DNA of 64,000 nt from Tsuneonella aeria (lineage in GTDB: Bacteria; Pseudomonadota; Alphaproteobacteria; Sphingomonadales; Sphingomonadaceae). The translations under genes were made by a program, and so were the position numbers. This document shows positions 58,026 to 64,000 of this stretch, in pieces. The stretch is taken from contig NZ_WTZA01000001.1 of NCBI RefSeq assembly GCF_009827495.1, forward strand, positions 372,001-436,000, written 5' to 3'. Below the pieces are notes generated by a model that was not told the origin of the DNA, made no database searches, and saw only the letters and a program-made list of their open reading frames with translations. Position 1 is the first letter of the stretch; the number at the start of each line of letters is the position of its first letter.

Positions 58026-58910
58026 TCACCCGCAGCGGGCGGATCGGATGATGTCCGTGCCCTTGTCCATGATCACGTTCAGCCGGTCTTCCCGGTAGTC
58101 CATCGTGACGACGCTGTCGGGATAGAGCCACCGCGCCGCTTTCGCCCCGGTCGCCTGCTCGACTGCGCGGCGCACTTCCGGTGTCGCGGCCTTGCCAAAC
58201 CAGGGTTGCGCGCGGTCGGCGCGGCAGGCCTGGATGGCGGGGGCGGGAGGCTGCGGCTCGGTAGACCCTGCGGCCGCCTTCTCGAACGCGGCCGAGATAT
58301 CGAGCTCGACCTCGTCGCCCACGACCGGCAACGCGGCGTTGATGCCGAAGTCCGACCGGCGGATCATCGCCCGTCCGTGGAAACCGATCGTTTCCGCCTT
58401 GCTCATCGGATTGGCGCCCGCGCCGTTGAACGTCGCCTGGATCGCCACCGGATTGGTGCGTCCGTTGAGTGTGAGGTTGCCCAGGATGTAGGCGCTGCGC
58501 CCGTCGGCGGCGGGCTGCACGCTTGTAGAAACGAAGCGCGCCGGCGCCGGCTCCGCCCCGAAGAAATCGGCTGGCTTGCCGTCCTTGCCCGGGCGCAGCA
58601 GGTGTTCGCGCAGCCCCTCGCTGGCGACCGTGGGGTTGATCGGGATGGTGACGTCGAGCTTCGCCGCCGAGGGGTTCGCCGGGTCGATCGCGAGCGTGCC
58701 GGTGACGTTCCCGAACAGGCCGAAGTAATCGTTGAAGCCGAAGTGGTCGACGCTCCACCCGACCAGGGTGTGCGCGGCATCGACCTTGTAGGTTCCCGCC
58801 GTCACCCGCGAAGGGTCCGCCGCGCCCGGCTTTTGCGGGGCCTGCGCCACTGCCAGCGAAGCTGCGGCCAGCGCGAGAATGGCGCCTGCGCCGAGTGCGG
58901 TCCGGTTCAT
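58026..58910 (-). CDS. YceI-domain protein fused to an I78 peptidase-inhibitor domain
   Basis: 294 residues. Signal peptide with AVA-type cleavage near residue 22 (ALAAASLAVAQA). Residues ~38-205 are a YceI lipocalin-like domain: GTYKVDAAHTLVGWSVDHFGFNDYFGLFGNVTGTL, DVTIPINPTV and FHGRAMIRRSDFGINAALPVVGDEVELDI. Residues ~222-294 match I78 inhibitors (PF11720): ACRADRAQPWFGKAAT, ARWLYPDSVVTMDYREDRLNVIMD and a final CG. YceI proteins bind isoprenoid-like ligands in the periplasm; I78 proteins inhibit serine proteases. The fusion is unusual. A lipoprotein with a related I78 domain lies 19 bp upstream on the same strand, so the two are probably one operon. Confidence 0.85.
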   Translation of the reverse strand: MNRTALGAGAILALAAASLAVAQAPQKPGAADPSRVTAGTYKVDAAHTLVGWSVDHFGFNDYFGLFGNVTGTLAIDPANPSAAKLDVTIPINPTVASEGLREHLLRPGKDGKPADFFGAEPAPARFVSTSVQPAADGRSAYILGNLTLNGRTNPVAIQATFNGAGANPMSKAETIGFHGRAMIRRSDFGINAALPVVGDEVELDISAAFEKAAAGSTEPQPPAPAIQACRADRAQPWFGKAATPEVRRAVEQATGAKAARWLYPDSVVTMDYREDRLNVIMDKGTDIIRSARCG

Positions 58911-58929
58911 CGTGTCTCCTCTTCCGGGG

Positions 58930-59376
58930 TTACTGGCACTTGCCGCCAGTGATGACGTCGTTCGAATCCAGCATGACGTTGAGTCGGTCGGAACGGAAGT
59001 CCATCGTGACAACCGTGTCCGGGCCGACCCAGCGGATCCGGTCGTGGCCGACCTCCGCCTCCAGGCGCGCGCGGACGGCGGCGGTGGCCTGTTGCGCCAC
59101 GAAGGGGGCAACCTTGCTGGCACCGCACGCATCGCCCGGCGGGTTGCTGTCGACGGTGCCCATGGCAGCGTCCCCGGCGGGCGAGGCAGTGCTGGCCTTA
59201 CTCCCCGCACTCAAGCTGCCCGTCGGGGCACCGGATTGCGATGCGGAGGCGCTTGCCGGCGCACCGGGTGTGCTGGCCGGCGGAGTATCAGCCGCCGGGT
59301 CAGGCTCTGCCGGCTCCCCGCAGGCGGCCAGCGCGAGCGGGGCGGCAAGGGCGAGAAGCAGCGGGCGCAGGGTCAT
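58930..59376 (-). CDS. I78-family peptidase inhibitor lipoprotein
   Basis: 148 residues. A lipoprotein signal MTLRPLLLALAAPLALAACG gives lipidation at Cys19. A Pro/Ala/Ser-rich spacer (~20-75) follows. The C-terminal ~70 residues match the I78 pattern: CGASKVAPFVAQQAT, GHDRIRWVGPDTVVTMDFRSDRLNVMLDSNDVITGGKC. The TMDxRxDRLNV core is shared with the C-terminal domain of the neighbouring YceI protein. Probably an envelope-anchored inhibitor of serine proteases, protecting against exogenous or periplasmic enzymes. Start is ATG 59374-59376. Confidence 0.82.
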   Translation of the reverse strand: MTLRPLLLALAAPLALAACGEPAEPDPAADTPPASTPGAPASASASQSGAPTGSLSAGSKASTASPAGDAAMGTVDSNPPGDACGASKVAPFVAQQATAAVRARLEAEVGHDRIRWVGPDTVVTMDFRSDRLNVMLDSNDVITGGKCQ

Positions 59377-59453
59377 CGGCGGTCTTCCATGAATGGCACG
59401 TTCCCCCGACAACGCCGCGCGCGCCGCCATGTTTCCGCTTGCGTTCGCCTGCC

Positions 59454-60554
<1,101 letters not shown>

Positions 60555-60611
60555 TTAGTCCCTGGTCAGCCCCGGGACGACGAGGGTTTGTTTGGCGCGA
60601 ATGTACATTGC

Positions 60612-61127
60612 CTAGGCCCCTTCCGCCCCGCGCATCATGCCGACGATGCCTGTGCGGCCGACCTCCACCAGGCCAAGCTCGCGCATCAGCGCGATGAAAC
60701 TGTCGATCTTCTCCGGCGCGCCGGTGATCTCGAAGATGAAGCTCGCCGTGGTGGTGTCGACCGGCTTGGCCCGGAATATGCCGGCGAGGCGCAGCGCTTC
60801 CACCCGTTTCTCCCCGGTGCCTGACACCTTGACCAGCGCCAGCTCCCGCTCGACGTGAGGGCCTGCCTCGGTCAGGTCGACGACCTTGTGCACCGGGATC
60901 AACCGCTCGAGCTGGGCGCGGATCTGGTCGATCACGTGATCCGGCCCGTTGGTGACGATCGTTATCCGGCTGACCGCGTGGTTTTCCGAAATATCTGCCA
61001 CGGTCAGGCTGTCGATGTTGTACCCGCGCGCGGTGAACATGCCGGCGATCTTGGCGAGGATGCCGGCCTCGTTATCGACGGTAATGGCGAGCACGTGGCG
61101 CTCGGCCGTTTGTTGCGTGATGTGCAT
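60612..61127 (-). CDS. ilvN: acetolactate synthase small (regulatory) subunit
   Basis: 171 residues. N-terminal ACT domain (ITVDNEAGILAKIAGMFTARGYNIDSLTVADISENHAVSRITIV) that binds valine, and the conserved C-terminal half with ERELALVKV, FRAKPVDTTTASFIFEITGAPEKIDSFIALM. Regulates and stimulates the catalytic IlvB subunit. Lies 12 bp after ilvB, evidently in the same operon. An RBS is not obvious before ATG 61125-61127, suggesting translational coupling. Confidence 0.95.
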   Translation of the reverse strand: MHITQQTAERHVLAITVDNEAGILAKIAGMFTARGYNIDSLTVADISENHAVSRITIVTNGPDHVIDQIRAQLERLIPVHKVVDLTEAGPHVERELALVKVSGTGEKRVEALRLAGIFRAKPVDTTTASFIFEITGAPEKIDSFIALMRELGLVEVGRTGIVGMMRGAEGA

Positions 61128-61139
61128 CTGCGGGCGCCC

Positions 61140-62906
61140 CTAAACCAGAGCCTTGGCTTCGTCGTCCATCGTGCCTTCGACGCGGTCGCCATACAGCAGC
61201 ATGTCGGTGTGCGCCGCGCCGCTGGGGATCATCGGGAAGCAGTTCGCCTCCTTCGAAACCTGGCAATCGACGATCACCGGCCCGTCATGGTCGATCATGG
61301 CCTGGATGCCGGCATCGAGGTCCGCCTCGTCCGAAATGCGGATGCCCTTCCAGCCATAGGCTTCGGCGAGCTTCAAAAAGTCTGGCAACGAATCGCTGTA
61401 ACTGTTTGAATATCGGCTCTCATAGGTCAGTTCCTGCCACTGGCGGACCATGCCCATGTATTCGTTGTTGAGGATGAACACCTTGACCGGCAACCGGTAC
61501 TGGCTGGCGGTGCCCAGTTCCTGGATGTTCATCTGGATCGACGCTTCGCCCGCGATGTCGATCACCAGCGCATCGGGGTTGCCAAGCTGCGCGCCAATCG
61601 CGGCGGGAAGGCCATAGCCCATCGTGCCAAGACCGCCGCTGGTCAGCCACTTGTTGGGCGCGAAGAATCCGAAATACTGCGCGGCCCACATCTGGTGCTG
61701 GCCGACCTCGGTCGTGATGATCGGATCCCGGTGGCGGGTGAGGGCGAAGAGGCGCTCCACCGCGCGCTGCGGCATGATCTCCGTACGGCTTGCGGGATAG
61801 GCGAGGCTTTCCCGCGCACGCCATCCGGCGATCCGCGCCTTCCATTCGCCAAGATCGCGGCCGCGCCGGTTTCCCCAGGCCTCGATCATCTGTTCCAGCA
61901 CCACAGCGCAATCGCCCAGGATCGGCAGGTCCACGGCCACAGTCTTGTTCATGCTGGCCCGGTCGATATCGATGTGGATCTTTTTCGAATCCGGGCTGAA
62001 GGCGTCGAGCCGCCCCGTCACCCGGTCATCGAACCGCGCGCCGATGCAGACCATCACGTCGCACTTGTTCATCGCCATGTTGGCTTCGTAGGTGCCGTGC
62101 ATCCCCAGCATCCCGAGCCAGTCGGGATGGTCCGCCGGAAACGCGCCGAGGCCCATCAGCGTGCTGGTAACGGGCGCGCCGGTGAGGTTCTGCAGGCGGC
62201 GGAGCAGCTCGCTCGCGGCCGGGCCCGCGTTGATTACGCCGCCGCCGGTATAGAACACCGGGCGTTCCGCACCCGCGATCATGGCGACCGCGTCTGCAAT
62301 GGCATCGTCCGTGCCGGCCGAGGGCGGGCTGTAGCGGGCCGCGGCGCGGGCGGACGGGCACTGTTCCTGTTCAGCCAGGGCGACCTGCACGTCCTTGGGA
62401 ATGTCGACCAGCACGGGTCCCGGGCGACCGGTGGTGGCAATCTCGAAAGCCTCCTCGATCGTCGCCTGCAGGCGCGCGGGATCCTTCACCAGGTAGTTGT
62501 GCTTCGTGCAGTGGCGGGTGATGCCGATCGTGTCGACTTCCTGGAACGCATCCGTGCCGATGAGCGGTGTGGAAACCTGGCCGGTGATCACGACCAGGGG
62601 GATCGAATCCATGTAGGCATCCGCGATGCCGGTCACGGCATTGGTCGCGCCGGGACCGCTGGTGACGAGCACCACGCCCGGCTTGCCGGTGCTGCGCGCG
62701 TATCCTTCGGCCGCGTGGGCGGCGCCGGCCTCGTGCCGGACGAGGATGTGGCGGATGCGGCCGCCCTCCGGCGCTTCGGCGAACAGTTCGTCGTAGATCG
62801 GCAGCACGGCGCCGCCGGGATAACCGAAGACGTATTCGACGCCCTGCGAAACCAGGCAATCGATCAGGATTCGGGCGCCGCTGCGCTCTGCCACCGCACA
62901 CTCCAT
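61140..62906 (-). CDS. ilvB: acetolactate synthase large (catalytic) subunit
   Basis: 588 residues from ATG 62904-62906. ThDP-dependent enzyme: catalytic Glu in [51 protein letters not shown]-region [17 protein letters not shown], and ThDP-binding [40 protein letters not shown]. Condenses two pyruvates to 2-acetolactate, or pyruvate with 2-oxobutyrate. An upstream TTG-initiated extension would run through a terminator hairpin and is rejected. The hairpin at 62938-62977 lies between this gene and miaA. Confidence 0.95.
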   Translation of the reverse strand: MECAVAERSGARILIDCLVSQGVEYVFGYPGGAVLPIYDELFAEAPEGGRIRHILVRHEAGAAHAAEGYARSTGKPGVVLVTSGPGATNAVTGIADAYMDSIPLVVITGQVSTPLIGTDAFQEVDTIGITRHCTKHNYLVKDPARLQATIEEAFEIATTGRPGPVLVDIPKDVQVALAEQEQCPSARAAARYSPPSAGTDDAIADAVAMIAGAERPVFYTGGGVINAGPAASELLRRLQNLTGAPVTSTLMGLGAFPADHPDWLGMLGMHGTYEANMAMNKCDVMVCIGARFDDRVTGRLDAFSPDSKKIHIDIDRASMNKTVAVDLPILGDCAVVLEQMIEAWGNRRGRDLGEWKARIAGWRARESLAYPASRTEIMPQRAVERLFALTRHRDPIITTEVGQHQMWAAQYFGFFAPNKWLTSGGLGTMGYGLPAAIGAQLGNPDALVIDIAGEASIQMNIQELGTASQYRLPVKVFILNNEYMGMVRQWQELTYESRYSNSYSDSLPDFLKLAEAYGWKGIRISDEADLDAGIQAMIDHDGPVIVDCQVSKEANCFPMIPSGAAHTDMLLYGDRVEGTMDDEAKALV

Positions 62907-62937
62907 TCTTCGATCAGCGCCCGATACCCAGGGCCAC

Positions 62938-62977
62938 GATAAAAATACGACCCGACGCGGGGACAACGCGCCGGGTC
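62938..62977 (-). terminator. rho-independent terminator after miaA / upstream of ilvB (possible attenuator)
   Basis: On the minus strand GACCCGGCGCG (62967-62977) pairs with CGCGTCGGGTC (62949-62959) over 11 bp with one G:T, followed by GTATTTTTATC. It lies 43 nt after the miaA stop and 32 nt before the ilvB start. It may simply end miaA or act as an attenuator for ilvB. Confidence 0.75.
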
Positions 62978-62998
62978 TGCTCTCGTCGAGTACCTGTC

Positions 62999-63028
62999 GG
63001 GTTAGATGGAATGATGTTGCTACGTCAA
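62999..63028 (-). promoter_or_regulatory. possible ilvB promoter upstream of the hairpin
   Basis: On the minus strand TTGACG (63023-63028) begins just inside the 3' end of miaA and is followed after an 18-bp spacer by TAACCC (62999-63004). Transcripts from here would pass directly through the hairpin at 62949-62977. Confidence 0.35.
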
Positions 63029-63991
63029 CCGCAGATTTGGGAATAATGTTTCAACTTTTGCTATCCCGGCAATGTGCTCTGCCGAGGCGCGAGGCCAGTG
63101 GGCGGGAGGCTGGTTGCGGAACCAGGTGGCCTGACGCTTCGCATACTGCCGCGTTGCCAGCTGTCCGGCGGCGATCGCCTGGGCGCGGGTGAGCGTGCCC
63201 GCCTGCCACGCGGCAATCTCCCGAACCCCGATCGCCCGCATCGCCGGGAGCATGGGGTCGAGGTTGCGGGCGAGGAGGGCGGATACCTCGTCCGCCGCGC
63301 CCCCGGCGACCATGGCCTCGAAGCGCCGATCGCAGCGTGCGCTCAACCAGTCGCGGTCGGCGCCCAGGACCAGCGGTGACAAGGCCATGCTGTCCCCGAT
63401 GCCGCCTTCGCGCCGCTGCTGCCAGTACGCCAGCGGGTGGCCGGTCGAGCGCACGACCTCCAGCGCCCGCGCCACGCGCGTCGTGTCGGCGGGGGCCAGC
63501 CGCGCCGCGCGCTCGGGGTCGGCCCGCACCAGCTCGGCGTAAGCGTCCCCCACCGGCATCGCGCGGACTTTAGCGCGAACGCCGGGATCGATCGGTGGCA
63601 TCGGTGCGATGCCGTGAAGCAGTGTCTGGAGGTAGAGCCCGGTTCCCCCGACAAGGATCGGCAGGCCACCTTCGGCGTGGGCCTGCGCAATCTCCGCGCG
63701 GGCGGCGGCTGCCCATTGGGGGGCCGAACAGGCGACGCCGGCGTCCCAGGTGCCGAACAGGCGGTGCGGCACACCGCGCATGTCTTCTCCGGAAGGGCGC
63801 GCGCTGAGGACCCGCAGGTCGGCGTAGACTTGCGCGCTGTCCGCGTTGATCACCACCGCGCGGCGTCCCTGCGCAATGGCGGCGAGGGCCAGGCGCACCG
63901 CCAGATCGCTCTTGCCGCTCGCGGTGGGCCCTGCGATGAGCGCGAGCGGCGGCCGTTCGCCGCGGGTTTCCGGAGATGTCGCAGTGCTCAT
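63020..63991 (-). CDS. miaA: tRNA dimethylallyltransferase
   Basis: 323 residues, complete from ATG 63989-63991. P-loop [56 protein letters not shown] and the C-terminal [15 protein letters not shown] match MiaA. It prenylates A37 in tRNAs reading UNN codons, including tRNA-Leu. The usual HR of the DxHP region is [10 protein letters not shown] here. It precedes ilvB on the same strand but a terminator separates them. Confidence 0.95.
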   Translation of the reverse strand: MSTATSPETRGERPPLALIAGPTASGKSDLAVRLALAAIAQGRRAVVINADSAQVYADLRVLSARPSGEDMRGVPHRLFGTWDAGVACSAPQWAAAARAEIAQAHAEGGLPILVGGTGLYLQTLLHGIAPMPPIDPGVRAKVRAMPVGDAYAELVRADPERAARLAPADTTRVARALEVVRSTGHPLAYWQQRREGGIGDSMALSPLVLGADRDWLSARCDRRFEAMVAGGAADEVSALLARNLDPMLPAMRAIGVREIAAWQAGTLTRAQAIAAGQLATRQYAKRQATWFRNQPPAHWPRASAEHIAGIAKVETLFPNLRLT

Positions 63992-64000
63992 CGCGCGGTT

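Overview
The window is GC-rich, densely coding alphaproteobacterial chromosome. Several features point to a sphingomonad, most likely near Erythrobacteraceae: LexA boxes of the alphaproteobacterial form GAAC-N7-GAAC, an aceA/ScfR-type regulator pair, a PstA with a DUF3333-like N-terminus, an XrtA/PEP-CTERM regulatory trio, and a split imuA-imuB-dnaE2 mutagenesis cassette. No prophage, insertion sequence, integrase or CRISPR array was found. This placement is inference from gene content, not from a database search.

Layout. 1-1.6 kb: the 5' end of isocitrate lyase (minus) and its divergent XRE-family regulator. 1.7-6.9 kb: a small membrane protein, then EpsB_2-type sugar transferase, PrsK histidine kinase and PrsR sigma-54 activator, with overlapping stops and starts between the last two junctions. 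7-12.2 kb: SBF-like transporter, DUF475/TerC-like membrane protein, panB, an amino-acid permease and a PPOX-family protein. 12.25-22.5 kb: a DNA-damage island. LexA box-imuA-imuB comes first, then (after a PilZ gene and an alpha/beta hydrolase on the other strand) LexA box-radical SAM repair protein-UdgX fusion-dnaE2. 22.6-29.4 kb: an extensin-like protein, then the phosphate regulon phoR / Pho box / pstC-pstA-pstB-phoU-phoB, without pstS.

29.6-48.3 kb is the most striking region. It holds a LapG-like periplasmic cysteine protease, a type I secretion system (HlyD adaptor, ABC exporter, TolC), a SleB-type cell-wall hydrolase, an OmpA-domain protein and one gene for a ~3690-residue repeat adhesin. 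The adhesin N-terminus looks like a LapA retention module and carries a PAAG di-alanine site at residues 109-112. The parts fit a Lap-type system, in which the adhesin is held in the outer membrane and released by proteolysis. No LapD-type c-di-GMP receptor lies in the window. A 388-bp structured intergenic region precedes the adhesin.

48.7-56 kb: a one-TM hypothetical protein, two tandem tRNA-Glu genes, recJ, a flavodoxin-like protein, a nitronate monooxygenase and two amidohydrolases, the second of lower GC. 56-64 kb: branched-chain amino-acid synthesis (leuA behind a Leu-rich leader peptide; ilvB-ilvN-ilvC), interrupted by a pair of I78 inhibitor-domain proteins, and finally miaA.
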